Assembly (NCBI GenBank): GCA_022577435.1
Contig: JAKOON010000010.1
Location: 19,014,024-19,078,023, forward strand
Length of the DNA stretch: 64,000 nucleotides
Reading direction: 5' to 3'
Source of the DNA: Embiotoca jacksoni
Lineage: Eukaryota; Chordata; Actinopteri; Embiotocidae
The stretch's first letter is position 1, and each line of letters begins with the position of its first letter. The notes below the pieces were generated by a model. It was not told the origin of the DNA. It saw only the letters and a list, made by a program, of their open reading frames with translations, and made no database searches. The position numbers and the translations under genes are program-made. Positions 25,876 through 38,035 of this stretch are shown here, piece by piece.

Positions 25876-27597
25876 CTGGGTGCCCCTGTAAATTCTTATT
25901 TCACTTGGGGAACGTGTCTGCATGAGCGTGTGTGTGCAAACATGTGCACTTCCATTCATGTTTAGGTATACATGAGCAGATGGGTGCGGGTGGGTATCAG
26001 AGATTCCCCGCACGTGCAGGGCATTAGTTCGCTGCTTGCAGGCTAAATCCTCATGTTGTTGAAGCGGTGTCAGTTACCTCTGCCACGACACAAAGCTTAT
26101 CTTTTACCAACTCCCGTACCCCCTTGGGAAGGGGAGACATGAGGGGCGGGGCAGGGGATGAGGGGATATGTGAAAACAGGCAGGAAGCCATGGGCTGCTG
26201 TAAATAACCCTGGGCTCCGGCGGAAGGTTAAGAAGCCAACTCCATTCTGAATACTAAGCGTCATCCCGAAAGGGCCGAGTGCCCCTGGACCCATTCTGTC
26301 CTCCCCATCCTGACAGAGCTCTGTGCTGCTGTGTCAGTCATCGCATCAGTATGTCAGTGCGTACAGGTGTATTTGTCAGTAACTCTGTCTGCCGTCCCCC
26401 ATTTTGATGGACACTTGCTATTTTAATATTCCATCGGTATTCCAACAGGTGACAGACTGAAAGTCTTGGTTTCAGCGAGGGAACATTTTTAAACTGGTAA
26501 AGTGACTATAATTTGATCACGTGTATATTTTCCAACTGTCGTCCTCCAGTGCAGAAGTTCAGGGACATTTCAGATCACGTACCACTCTCTACCAATCAAA
26601 TTTGACAGGTACCAATTAATATATAGCAGAATAGAATCTATTCTATTCTTTCCATTCTCCCAAGTTCGGCAAGTACCAGTTCTCTGCAGATACCATCAGT
26701 TATTATTTTATGAAATATAATTCACTGAATTTTTTTTTAAATGCAGTAGTAAATAGGCTAAATAACCACAACATAAGATTTCTGTTTCAAAATGAAAGTA
26801 TATGTTTACATCTCTTGCTAGAACTGGTGCCAGTCAGAGGCTCAACTAAAGACTGACTCCTCTTCAGCATTTAAAAGTTTGTCTGACCTGTCAGGTGCAG
26901 TGTTGTCCCTCTGCCTCGGGACTGGTTTTTGAACCTTGTAGTTATTTCAGAGCATCAAGCTAACATCCCTGTTATGCTATGCTGGATGTGATGCTACGTC
27001 CCCCTCCATGGTTCACCAAAGGCAAATTTCATCTCTAAAATATTTAAATTATGAAGAGCTCATTTTTACATCATTGTAATGTGATGTGCATATGTGATAG
27101 TATTTATGATGGTATAAAAGGGCACCGAACTGCAGTGTCAACATTGTATAATTTTACCTCCTTTTTTGGAAGTAAATTCACGACACTGTACCAGTTTAGC
27201 TATTATCTCAGCCACAATGCAGCAGTCGCTGTTCACAGGAGGCTGAATGCTACTTGAGTTTACTCGCAGGTCATACAGGTGTGCATATTGAATGTGCATA
27301 CAAAGTAAGCAAGTCTATTTTCATAAAATGTTTCGTACCAGAGGTAACTATGGTAACACCTATTGTTCCTCTGAAAGCGTTCAGGTGAGCCAGTAACGTG
27401 TTTGGATGAGACTAACTTAGAAAGTGGAGGCTTGCTTTTTGAAATGCTTTTTGAGGATGTGAAGAATGCACTCTTATAATTACAGCTCTGAACAGGGCAG
27501 TTTGTCCTTACAGATTGACCTGCAAAAATGTGGCATTTTCCTAAATCTGCTGAGGTAAATGTACGAGTTAGGATCCTCACCTTTAGGTCATAAATTA
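24000..27597. other. No gene seen apart from a (TG)n array
   Basis: Mostly unique-looking DNA. The stretch 24690-24900 is listed as a possible conserved non-coding element. Confidence 0.55.
25811..25873. repeat. (TG)n microsatellite
   Basis: About 31 uninterrupted TG units. Confidence 0.95.
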
Positions 27598-27978
27598 CAC
27601 TAATTTTCTTCCAAAACCCAACAACAAACAGAACGGGTTTTACAAATGCTCTACAATTGCTGTTTTCTGCTTTCGCTGTGGGCAGTCCTGCGATAGTAAC
27701 GCAGTGCTCGGCAGGTAGCACACCGTTATGTCAAATTGACTCAGAGCGCCACCAGCTTCTTTGGAGGTTGAATTACACACATTGGAAAGATTGTGCCGAC
27801 AGTCACGGGATATGTTTTAGTTTTTATTGGATATATTTTGTTTGTATATGTTTTGGAAGCACGATTTTGTTTTGGAAAATGTTGCATATTAGTTTCATTC
27901 CACACGCAGGTTTTTATTTTAGGGAATTGTAGGGCATTTGTAAAACATTTTTTTGTGCTTTTGTCTGGAAATTAGCTC
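27598..27978. mobile_element. Possible MITE with inverted terminal arms
   Basis: The stretch ttttacaaatgctctacaat (27637-27656) reappears inverted as attgtagggcatttgtaaaa (27926-27945). The outer parts are also loosely complementary: ctaattttcttcc on the left against ggaaattagc on the right. The interior of about 270 bp holds nothing recognisable. The target duplication is not clear. Long open frames here on both strands are chance. Confidence 0.45.
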
Positions 27979-28340
27979 CATAGTAATGCGCCCTTTGACT
28001 GTGGCGAACACACTGCATGAAACCAGATGAGACATCAATGTGTGAGGAGCAGTGCCAGAGCCTTTAGTACAGCTTCCCATTTTCGAAACCATTTCCTCTG
28101 GGCATGCAACTATTTATTCTCTATATTTTCTCAAAACTGGAAATAAAATGAAAATGAGGAAAAAACTGAAAGAAGGAAAATGTGTGCGGTTAAATCTGTC
28201 TCGCCAAAGGCAACATCGTGACATTATCTCTTCGTCACAGCTTAACAGAGGTCTGCTCCTAAGAGTGTGTTTCTGTGTTTGTCTCAGTGTGTACATACAT
28301 GTGCAACCCACTCATGCAAAAGCACATGTGTACGTATACA

Positions 28341-28342
<2 letters not shown>

Positions 28343-28390
<48 letters not shown>

Positions 28391-28391
28391 T

Positions 28392-28423
<32 letters not shown>

Positions 28424-28430
28424 CTGTGTG
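28343..28430. repeat. (TG)n microsatellite with TC interruptions
   Basis: About 88 bases of TG, interrupted by TC near 28390, 28396 and 28424. Four overlapping Cys-Val and His-Thr open frames on both strands arise from it. Confidence 0.95.
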
Positions 28431-30254
28431 CCGGCACATTTTCCAGGGCCTGTGAATTCTGAGAGCGTTTGCTGTTGTGCTCAAAATGAAAGGCATCATG
28501 TTTACTTACACACACATCCATCTGCAGATTAGCCTGCGGCTGCTGACTTGCCCCCATGCAGAAGAGTTGAAAATACACACTACTTTCCAGCAGCTTTTGT
28601 TGAGCCCCTCATACCTGCTCACTATAAATCAGCCCCTCTCAAATTCACTTAAATAGCCTCCAACGAGGGATGATACTGCACTTCACAGGCTACAAGGGGA
28701 ACTATTTCACCAGCTGTCTCACTAACTGGAGTGCCTCATGTGGCATTAATAGAGAGAGACATTATTGAATTTGATTAATTAAAACGGAGTCTAGTTTGAT
28801 TGAGGACATTTTATATAATGAAACATGGGAGGGAAGTCTGTGCAAATATTTTAAGCCTTCAAACATCTTAAGAAACACATCCAAGTATTATTGACTCTAT
28901 TTCTTCCGTCTGATTTTATTTTATTTTTTCCTCCCTGCATGTTTTTTTTCTGTCCTGCTGTGCACTTGGATGTTGTGAAATTCCAATTAGGTGGACACAT
29001 TCTGTGAGAACACCACAAAACCGCGCTCCATGATAGCAATCACATGAATTCTTCATATGGGATTTTAGATGCTCCCCTCTCTTTGCTCATACCGTGTCTA
29101 CACAAAAGATAGAGTAATTGGCAAACAGATCTCCATAGAAAATGCTTTCCCCCTTCTCTTTTATGGCCTCTCAGCATAACAATGGGTACTTCTGTAATCT
29201 CTGCTGTGTGATTCAGAAATAAAAAACAAAACAATGAAATGCTTCTCCTGGCCTGAGTTTAAAATACTACCGTAGGTAGAGCATATAACCAGCACTTAGT
29301 GGCTCCCCCATCGACACATAAGCAAAAGACACATAATAGACAAATTTATTGTATTGTTTCATAGTCCTTTTTGACAGGCCATGGTGCTTCTTACAAGTGC
29401 CCTGTTAATCCAAATAAAAACTTAAAGTATTCCTTTTTATAGTCTGTCATAAAGGCTAATATTTGCGCAGATATATATGGGGAATCTTAAATGTATTCTT
29501 ATCAGTTATGTTCACATTACATTGCTTAAAAAACAGAGCAAATGAATTATTCATACTTAAAGAAAAGGCTGATGTGAGGCCGATAGAGAGAATATTATGT
29601 CTAAGTAACTGCTGACAGCAGTATGTGAAGGTCAGTCCAGGCTTCACGCTTTTGATACATTTTCATAAATGTCTGAAACCAAAAGTGCTTTATATTTTTT
29701 TTCATGAATTTTACACTGTTCAAATTGTCTTAGCCCATATAGGCCTACTTACAAATCGTACAAACAATCCAACAATTTATAATGCATAATATCAAAGCAT
29801 ATGTTTTTTTTTTTTTTTTTTACTTTGTAGAGTAGCCGAGATGAGCAGTAGCTCAGACCAATTTAAGTGTCATGCAATGTGCCAGCAAATACATTGACTC
29901 ACTCCCGGAGCCTGTTCCCTGAGCCTTTCTGCTTTTCTTTCTCACTGTTTTTGGATATACCTAAACTTCTACTTAAGTGTGGCCTTACCAGCTATAGCTG
30001 TAGCTGTATTTCTTTTCTTTCTTTTTGATTAGGAAAGTAAAAGAAACCAGGCAAGAAAAATGTACTGGTACAGCATATTTCAACAACAATGTAATCCAGA
30101 GTGCTTTTCATGAAACATAAAAGGCATCAAGACAAAATGTAAAAGCAGCATGAGACATAAGATTAAAAAAAAAAGCATGAGAGAGCTAAATAGAAAAATA
30201 AGATTTACAGTGCAGTGGGATAAATTAGTAATTTTTTACATTCATTACCTAGGC

Positions 30255-30470
30255 TCAGAGTGTGAAGCTAATGCAGCTCTGTGATGCTGCACAGCAGCGC
30301 TTCGACCTTAATGTCAGCTAACATCAATATGCTAATTAATGTGCTCACATTGATGTTAACATGAAGGTGTTATCCGGGTGTAATGGCTGTTTTTCACCAC
30401 CTTGTTTAGCCTGCTAATGTTTGCTGACAGAGTGTTGAACATTTGGTCAAGTTGAGGATTTTGGGAATGC
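30255..30470 (+). repeat. Teleost 'gctaacat...ctaatgtttgct' dispersed repeat, + orientation
   Basis: Blocks 'gtcagctaacatcaatatgc', 'gttaacatgaaggtgttat', 'caccttgtttagcctgctaa' and 'tgtttgctgacag' follow the order of a very common fish repeat in which 'gctaacatgctcac' leads to 'accatcttagtttagcatg'. A related copy in the opposite orientation is at 33.9-34.1 kb. Confidence 0.5.
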
Positions 30471-30504
30471 CATTTCCTGGCTTTCCACACAGACAGAAAC
30501 ATAG

Positions 30505-31160
30505 GGTGCTTTCACACCAACGTTTTTTTGGTGCGGAGCGTCAGACTTTTCAATTTGACGTACCAAAATAGCAGGTGTGAAACATACGTCATACATGGTC
30601 CGGACCAAGGGATCTAAATTTTGGTCAGACCAAAAGAAGTGGTCTTACTGTGGATCAAACTGAGACATGACTTGTTCGTGTGCAGTGCAAATACTTTCTG
30701 GAGGGTTTGGAAATTCAGACCAATTTCAGGGAGTTGAGGCAACATATGATCATTCATTAAACAAGAGAAGAAAAGAACAGGATAAGAAGTAAAATTGAGC
30801 CACGGTATCATGAGGGGAGGTGGAGATGTTTTAACTTTTTTTTGGTCTGCCGAAGAAATCCAAACTTGGGGGCGGGGGGATAAGTGTTGGTTGTTACACT
30901 ATTGTACTGTCAAATTGAAAAGGCTACTGCCTGAACTGACAACACGCCAACAACAAACACATGTTGTCTACAAACCAATCACTGTCGAGCATAGAGATGT
31001 AGGTATGTCATACAATGTTCTAGTGCGCTCACAAAATCGTGATGTAACCAAACCAAAACCACCTGGATCAAATGTTTACAGTTAAAAAAAACAAAGAAAA
31101 CATGAAACTTGGTTTAGATCTTCACTCTGACTGTGAGGTGTGAAATCGTCCTTAATGTTG
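30505..31160. mobile_element. Non-autonomous DNA transposon (MITE) with 'tttcacacc' termini
   Basis: The left end agggtgctttcacacc (30504-30519) pairs with the right end, whose reverse complement is aggacgatttcacacc (right end near 31156), 13 of 16 bases. Interior motifs 'ggtccggacca', 'ttggtcagaccaaaag' and, near the right end, 'aaccaaaaccacctggatca' are like those of the abundant fish MITEs that begin 'gggtgctttcacacc'. About 650 bp, no transposase. Confidence 0.6.
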
Positions 31161-33929
31161 CTGTAATACTGTAACATAACCCGTGTCCATTTATCAATAT
31201 TAATGTTCAAATAAAAGTCTGTGGGTCCTCTCTATTGTCTGGGGATTTTGAGTTCAAATCTGCAAAAAACATGAATGAACCCTTTTTTAAATTTAATCAA
31301 GACTTTGTAAAACTTTCCACGTCTTATTTTACACTGCTGAAATAAAATAAGTCTGTTTTGATATGTCATTTTGGGATTGGAGTGTAGGCGTTTGGCCTGA
31401 TTTTTTTGCATTTCATTTTTTATTTTCTGTGTGTGTTCGTTCCGATGCTCTTACAGCTGTTACGGTCTACGAAGCATCAGACTCAGAGATGAGCGCAGTG
31501 CTTTATGCTGTTCCATTAGCCTTCAACCGCAAACCATCATAAACTACTATCCTCCCACTGTCTCTCTCTGCCATTCCCCCGCACTGTAGCTTCTCTCTTT
31601 TCCCCCGTTTCCCACTGAGCTGTTGCATTCCCTGCACACTGTTTATGTAGGCGAGATGGCACAATAAAACAGGAAAATCTTCCTCGGGGAGCTGCTGATT
31701 GTGGATGCACATGCTTCTCAAAAGGAGTCCGTGGAGGGGAATGGTCAAAATAGGTCCCCAAACCCTGGGCTGCATGCGAGCCAGGAGGAGCCCAACAGAG
31801 CCAGATGGAAACGAGCCACAGAGGTAACTGGAGTGCGGCCCCGCTCGTGGTGCATAGACCACTGGCTGGGGACTCCCATTATCGTACAGCCATAACCTCA
31901 TTGGATTTCCCCCAGAAATGTTTATTTCTCTCACTGTCCCGCTGAGAAGTAGCTTTCCTACTTATCTCATCACTATTTATTAAAGGAGCCCCTGAGGAGT
32001 GCAGGCATACAATCAGGTCTGAGGGAGAGTGGATGGGGAGATGGCAGAGAGACAGTTGAGACAGAAAAATCAACGAGAGCTTATAATTTACAGTGGGTAC
32101 AGTGTGATTTTCTTCACTTTTGATCCAGGAAAAGAGTCACGGTGACATGAAGGGGCATTGAAGTTGGGAATGCACCTTTCTGTGCTCCCTGATTGCCTCT
32201 CTACTACCTGCATCTGGCACAGACTTACTATGATGTCAATAAAGACTCATCAGGGTCTCTTACGATTGCTGACAGTTTTTGAGGAGTTGCATCTCGTGTT
32301 ACTTTAAACTGTCAGCTAAACTCTGTTGCCTCTTTACACTGTTCCCCGCCTTCCCTCTGTGGGCTGTTGTCTCTCTTCCTTCCCTTTAGTTGTGTAATAT
32401 TTAGTATTCAGAACATTCAGTCATGATTGTAGCTCCGTGGCTTCACAGAGACATACTTAGAGATCGAGGAGAGCCCAGGTGCATTGATATAAAGTGTTCT
32501 CTTGAGGGGAGTGTCAACTTGTCAACATTTGAGGGGAGTTGTTTTTTGACTTGCCCTTCATTCTTTATTTGTGTCCTGGAATGCCATACAACAGGATGAT
32601 AAAGATTGACTGTAGTACATGTGTACACAAGAACACAAGCTTAAGAAATGCACATAAAAATAGGGCTAGTTTTAACCTATGGTGGAGGACTTTTACTAAT
32701 AAACGAACATTCATGTCTTTGCCAAATTAGTTCATAAAATGCTGATTAAACACAATATCTCTTTCACAGTAGGTGGTGTTTTTAAATCTGGTGTCTGGTG
32801 AGACATTCTCGTGCTGGCTGGATGAATCCATACTGGCCGTGATCCATGGGCAGATCATGCACTCCAGAGACTTCTGCCAGGCTAACTACCAGTTTAACCA
32901 TATGCTAACTTGAACAGAGAAACAAACAATTCAACCGGGGGGCTCGTCTACACTGTGACAGAATGTATCAGATTCTGATAGTGAAACAAATCATTTTATG
33001 GGAATTGTGATGCTCAAATAAATTATCCACTGTTTTACAGTCGCAACTGTTGAGATGGAGGAGGCTACGGTGGAGCCTGTAAGCGTAAGCACACTTAAAC
33101 AGTGTTTTTTTTATTCGTCAGTCCCTCTTGCGATCGCAATAATTAATGCAAATTCAATCAATCTACGCAATATTTTCGGTAGCTTTCAATTTAGCAAAAT
33201 TCCGAGCCAATTTTCCTCAAAAATGTTGTCAACAGAAGTTTTGATGAGAGTATTACGGAATAAAATAATCTTTCCAAACAAAACACGTTTTATTAACAAT
33301 AATAATTATTCATTTACAATCAGCAAGGCTGTGCTTCCTCTCCTCTTATCAGCAAAACCAGCTCTGCATGGAGCAAACCGGGAACATGCAGAAAAAACAG
33401 AAGTGATGGGGTTTGTGGGAAATGTTTCAGTTTTCTTCACTGTGAATAACAGTGTGGGTACTTGGCTCGTATTAGCGTTTGCACAGCCACTTTGATGGAC
33501 GGAGTAATTAGCGACCAGTATCGGTGTCAATTGAACTGATTGATAAAAATCAACTCAAGCCCTACGTCCAGTAGGACGAAATGTCTGCAAACACAGATCC
33601 ATATATTTACGGAGTTAAATTGGCTTCTGGTTCACACCAGGCTGGGAAATGTGTTCTTTCTGTTACAATTTAACATAATAGTCCTTTAAATTAGTTTTAT
33701 GCACTTTTCAAATTGCAGTTCGTTATTGTCCGTAGGATATGTTGAATTAATAAAATAGCATCTGAAGCTCTTATTTTGACAGCAGATGTAGCCTTTGTAT
33801 TCAATATTAGTCATGCATTTTTTTTGTAACGCTACATCACTTCCATGGTTTTCTTTTTAACTTTGAGTCCCAACATTCTCAAAGTTCAATAAATAAAGAA
33901 AAAAAAAAGATTAAAACTGGAGATAATAA

Positions 33930-34165
33930 ATCATAACTTTGGCGCCACCGTGGGGTTTTGTGTGAAATGTCTCAAATATTTTTTGATAGATTGCTTTGAA
34001 TTAATTCATGTCCCCTTCAGTATGAACTGTAATAACTTTTGAAATCCCTTCACATTTTATGTAGCGCCATCAGCAGGTGATAGAGATGCTGTACTTTGTG
34101 TTTAGTGCTTATTAGCGAATGTTAGCATGCTAAAAAAAACATTAGTTTTAATATATGATTGCTTA
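33930..34165 (-). repeat. Teleost dispersed repeat of the same type, minus orientation
   Basis: On the + strand it reads 'tttggcgccaccgtgg', 'gtgaaatgtctcaaatattt', 'gtaataacttttgaaatccc', 'tagcgccatcag', 'gtactttgtgtttagtgctt' and 'gcgaatgttagcatgctaa'. This is the reverse complement of the order in the common fish repeat (gttagcatgctaac, then agcactaaacacaaagtac, then ggcgctag, then gagacatttcac). Confidence 0.6.
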
Positions 34166-37150
34166 GCTGGCTATATTTTCAACAGTTTCCTGTTTAAGGA
34201 TTTGATATATATCCTGATTTAGGTTTGAACATAGATCTAATACTCACTAGGACTGATGGTCTGCTGTTCAACCTGCAGGAGAGTCCTTCGCTGGCTGGTT
34301 ACAAGGCCAAATTGACCATTAGGTCAATAAAAGGCTCTTCGACCGTACTCCAACAACTGCTCTCTGAGCTTGGATATGGTCTGTGGAGTAATGACTGTTC
34401 CCTTCTGAGACTCAACTCTATTTAAAACATTTAGAAACCTCACTGGAAGCCACTGATAGACATCCTGTTCACTGAAGTGTAAAGAAACCAGATACAAGAC
34501 CCTGCCGCTCCCACTGGAACCAGCGGAGAACTGTACATGAGCTTTTTGTGTCACAGTTGTATGCTCACTACCAGTCCGTTTCTTCTCAGCACTTCCTTTT
34601 ACTCAAGCTCGGATAGTGGATCTACCATTTAGAGGAAAAAAAAAAAAAATCCACTGGTCAGATTGACACTGTATTCTTTTATTTTGTTTTGTGTAGTTCA
34701 GAAATTGCTGAAGTGTTGTAAACATTTTTTTTTTTTTTAAAGGAGCCACTTTTTCTCCACTTTTCTCATGAAATAACTAGGATAAGGTGATATCCTGCTG
34801 TTTAAATGTGTTTAATCAGGGAGATTCTTTAAAGGAAATATATTGGAATAGGACATCTTTAGCCAAGACTGCGTACACAAATGAGATTTAAGAATCCCAA
34901 TGTATTCTAGCTTATAGCTTTTTATTATGAGCTATTGATAGGGGATCCTAGTGGGATAAATCTGTGTTAGTGTGGTATAAAACCCAGTTTGACTGTATAC
35001 CCATCACAATTTTTATAAATATCATTTTTTGAAATCTTTTGGTATAGTAACTAGTGCGTAAGGTCAAAAATAAAAGAAATATGAACCAAGCTTTCAAGCC
35101 AAATTTCCTAAAATAGCAGCATATTATATTAAAACTGCACTTTGATGTTTTAGTGTTGAACTTGCTGAATCTCTGGATGTTTACACTCAGAACTCGCATG
35201 AGACAGATTTTAAAAAGTAAAATAAATGTCTGAATCAATGCATTAAAAACAGATTTCCTGAACTTTTTACCCCAGTATGGGTCTAGCTTCAAAAATACTC
35301 AATCCTTCAATTCCTACTGTTTAATACAACCAACTGCATCTTTACATTAGCATCTTTATGTTCGCCCTTTCTCCCCTGTAAACACCAGTGTCTTTCAGCC
35401 TTATCTCCCACAGATGGCATTATTAAACTGTTATATGCAGGCTCAGAAATGCTGTATGACGAGTAAAATGAGCTTCATGTGTAAGCTGTCAGGTGTTCCC
35501 CTTTAAATCTATTTACATTACAGTAGTCTGTCTCTTAAACGACATTTACATTTGTGTACAAATTGTTCAGTCCTCTTCCTTTGCTCTCTCTACAGTCTTA
35601 TGCTTTATTCAGACTGCACAGCATCGGCACAATAATGACCTGATTGGACGGATGTGTGCTTAAAATCACCACTGGGTGTGACGAACGCTCACTTTTCCTG
35701 AGTAGTGTGCAACAGTGGACGACGACCAATGCAGCATTTTTCTTCCCATTCTGATTCTTGTTGCGTTCCTTGAAGTTGACCCACAGAATCAAAGAGTGCT
35801 CCTCAGTATGTACAGCAAAGACCAGGACTGTTAAATCACCCGAGCACACACGCACATATGTGTGCTGCTCACCCACACAATCACTCTTTCTGCTGCCTGG
35901 GAAGGAAAAAGACAGAACCAGCTTCACCGTGTAGTGATGATGAATGGTTCAAGATTTGCTTTTATTCATAAAACCAATATTTGTTGGTGTTGTCACCTGG
36001 AACAATAACTTGACACTTTACCATATCCAAATTATGATATTGTGGTCTAAACTCACAAGAAACATGTGAAGTTGGGGCCTGTAAATGTTCTGGATGACTT
36101 CATTTATACAGTGCACACACAACACAGAGGGAAGCAGCTGGCAAAAAGATATCAATTTATCAGAGAAACTGCAGCGCAAAAAAAAGTATCATTACACACA
36201 CGTGGAGTATGCACACGCATTCAGAGTGACCCAGAGGTGTGGTGTTTATCTTCACTCCAATAGAGAGTTGAAGCACACCATCTGTCATATTATCCATTTT
36301 CACTTCTCACGTATAACCTCCCTTACCAAATGATAAGACAGAGACTTGACTGGGCGGCCAGATATATTCATCGGCATACAGACAGGCGATTGCATGTTAA
36401 AGTGCAGCAACAAATTCAAGATGAAAGCAAAGCCCCATCTTTGGTCTCATCTGCCAACCTGGTATAGATTGAAAAGGGAAAATGATTGGGCCTTCTGTTA
36501 TAATTTGGTCTGCTCTTCAATCTGGGAACATGGCTGTCACTCTCAGATAAAAATCACACAGGCCTTTGACCATGTTATGTTATGGAACATGAGTCTAAAT
36601 CTTTTTTACATCAGCCCGTTTACCTTTTTAAATCTGTGTCTGTAAAGTGGATATGGGTTGTATTTAAGAAGAATTTTCATTTACAGTTTTTTTGTATTTT
36701 TTTCCCCCTTCTTTGTACTCCACTGAGCCGGGGACATTGATGCTGTAATTTCACTGCAGTCAAAGAAACCTTTTCATAATGTAATTTTCAGGCTACAGAG
36801 TGAATCTATTACTGACGGATAATAGGATGGTCACATCACACTTTTGCCTGTATTTTATGGCAAACAGCAACTTTACCACAGATGGCAGTTCCCAAAAGTG
36901 TGACAGTTTTTGCTTTGTTCATTTTTGTGTCATTTTGCATGAAACCTAATGAGAATTTAGTAAATGTGTACAGCAACATTGTTTTTAGTGCACAAGCTGC
37001 GCAATAAAATAACACAGGATAACATGCATTTTTATAACCAGTTGTCCTCTGGGGAAACAAAAATAGTCTGATCAAAAACCAAGACAACAGCTGGGACATC
37101 CTTTGAAGGCAACACAGTGCAGTGAACCATCTGGAAATTGTGTTGCTTCA
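34166..37150. other. No gene seen
   Basis: AT-rich, with short A and T runs near 34.6-34.75 kb. Nothing else recognised. Confidence 0.55.
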
Positions 37151-37156
37151 CAGAAT

Positions 37157-37197
37157 GACCAAAAAAAAAAAAAAAAAATCAGTCTTTTTTTTTTTTA
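37157..37197. repeat. Adjacent A and T runs
   Basis: About 18 A followed after a short spacer by about 12 T, so it can form a small A/T hairpin. Lies about 115 bp upstream of the TMEM132 exon acceptor. Confidence 0.8.
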
Positions 37198-37312
37198 ATG
37201 CAGATGTGACAGAAGGATCAGCTGCATCCATCCAATGAGTCGTTTAAATGAGGATCTTCTTGGCAACAGAAATGATGTATTCATAAGCATGTCTCTTTTT
37301 TTTTCTCCACAG

Positions 37313-37459
37313 AGTGAAGTTGAAAGAAGGAATTATGTTTCTCGGGGCTCGTCCCAGCAACCCCACTCAGTGGATGGTTAGCCAGGAAGCGAGGAGTGAA
37401 GGCCACCGAGTGGTGACTCTCCACTGCAGCAGGAAGGAGTCCGGCTACGATCAGCAAAG
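37313..37459 (+). CDS. tmem132: Internal coding exon of a TMEM132-family transmembrane protein
   Basis: A 147-bp exon. It is preceded by a pyrimidine-rich acceptor ending in ccacag (37307-37312) and followed by a GT donor (gtcagc from 37460). The reading frame starts with one base completing a split codon, then reads VKLKEGIMFLGARPSNPT, then QWMVSQE, and ends near CSRKESGYDQQ with two bases of an Arg codon. A VKLK(K/E)G..(F/I)LG.R.S.P..W.V.QE pattern followed by a Cys-His/Ser-Arg-Lys stretch is what I know from the extracellular part of TMEM132 proteins. These are single-pass, mostly neural membrane proteins with Ig-like/cohesin-like ectodomains, linked to adhesion and cytoskeleton. The exon joins in phase to 63855. 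The paralog (A-E) cannot be told from this piece. The open frame runs on past the donor to a stop, which would give a short retained-intron product, but the donor and the in-phase partner exon argue for splicing. Confidence 0.85.
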
Positions 37460-37599
37460 GTCAGCACATAAATTATTTCACTTCAAAGGAGTACATCACA
37501 TTTTTGGGAGACTGGCCCATTAGTGGACTTTCTTTAGTAAGTCAAGAACTGTTTTTTGTTGTTGTTAACATCCGCGTGACCCGAAATGACAAGTCAAGG

Positions 37600-38035
37600 T
37601 ATGATTTTTCAGGTAAAATCCCACTCCAATGAGACCAGTTCCAATGAGACCAGCATTTACCATACATTGCCTCTACTTTGGTGGCCCGCCCATGTAGATA
37701 GAATTAGCTCCAACTTAACTAAATCTGACATTAGAACACCTTATTTTACTATTTAAAAAAAACTTTGGCCACACACCTGTCAGAGTGCAGTGACAGGAGG
37801 CTTCTGTGTGTGTAGCCGTCTCGCTAGCGTCTGCTGACAGCATGCGAGGCGTTTACGTGTTAGTCGTAGCTGTAGAAAACAACCTGGGCTACCCTCTAAA
37901 ATGAATGAAAACTAAAGATTTGTACTGTAATGTGTAATCTTCTTTTTCTTAAAATAAATTTTATAAAATGAGTAGAATAAAAATATAATTCAGGAACTGG
38001 TATTTGAGACAAGGCGTTGTGAATCCAACATTTTT
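37600..38035 (+). repeat. Unclassified dispersed repeat, copy C, just 3' of the TMEM132 exon
   Basis: It contains the shared blocks 'tctactttggtggcccgcc', 'ttggccacacacctgtcag', 'caggaggcttctgtgtgtg', 'gcgaggcgtttacgtgtt' and 'atgaatgaaaactaaagatt'. The 5' block ('ggcaccgaccaaa') is missing. The copy starts about 140 bp after the splice donor. Confidence 0.6.

Larger units (their letters stand above)
1..37312. other. Upstream non-coding DNA, probably the preceding intron of the same gene
   Basis: No exon with convincing protein content was found here. TMEM132 ectodomain sequence must precede 37313, since that exon begins inside a codon, so at least the part next to 37313 is intron. Whether the whole stretch is intron or also contains a missed small exon cannot be settled by eye. 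Confidence 0.6.

Noticed and set aside
26570..26900. Possible inverted copy of the dispersed repeat found at 9.35, 21.25 and 37.6 kb
   Set aside because: Only a short 'gaactggtactt'-like block and general composition agree; the ordered blocks are missing.
27260..27932. Two open frames of 153 and 91 residues on opposite strands
   Set aside because: They overlap a MITE-like inverted repeat and have no protein features.
28052..28578. Several Cys-Val and His-Thr repeat proteins on both strands
   Set aside because: All are translations of a (TG)n microsatellite.
31503..31934. 143-residue minus-strand open frame
   Set aside because: No motif, and overlapping open frames in other phases and on the + strand point to a chance lack of stops in GC-richer DNA.
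33055..33495. 146-residue open frame starting MEEATVEPVSVSTLKQC
   Set aside because: The start looks protein-like, but the rest is T-rich, low-information sequence with Asn and Ser/Val runs and no recognisable motif. Chance is the simpler explanation.
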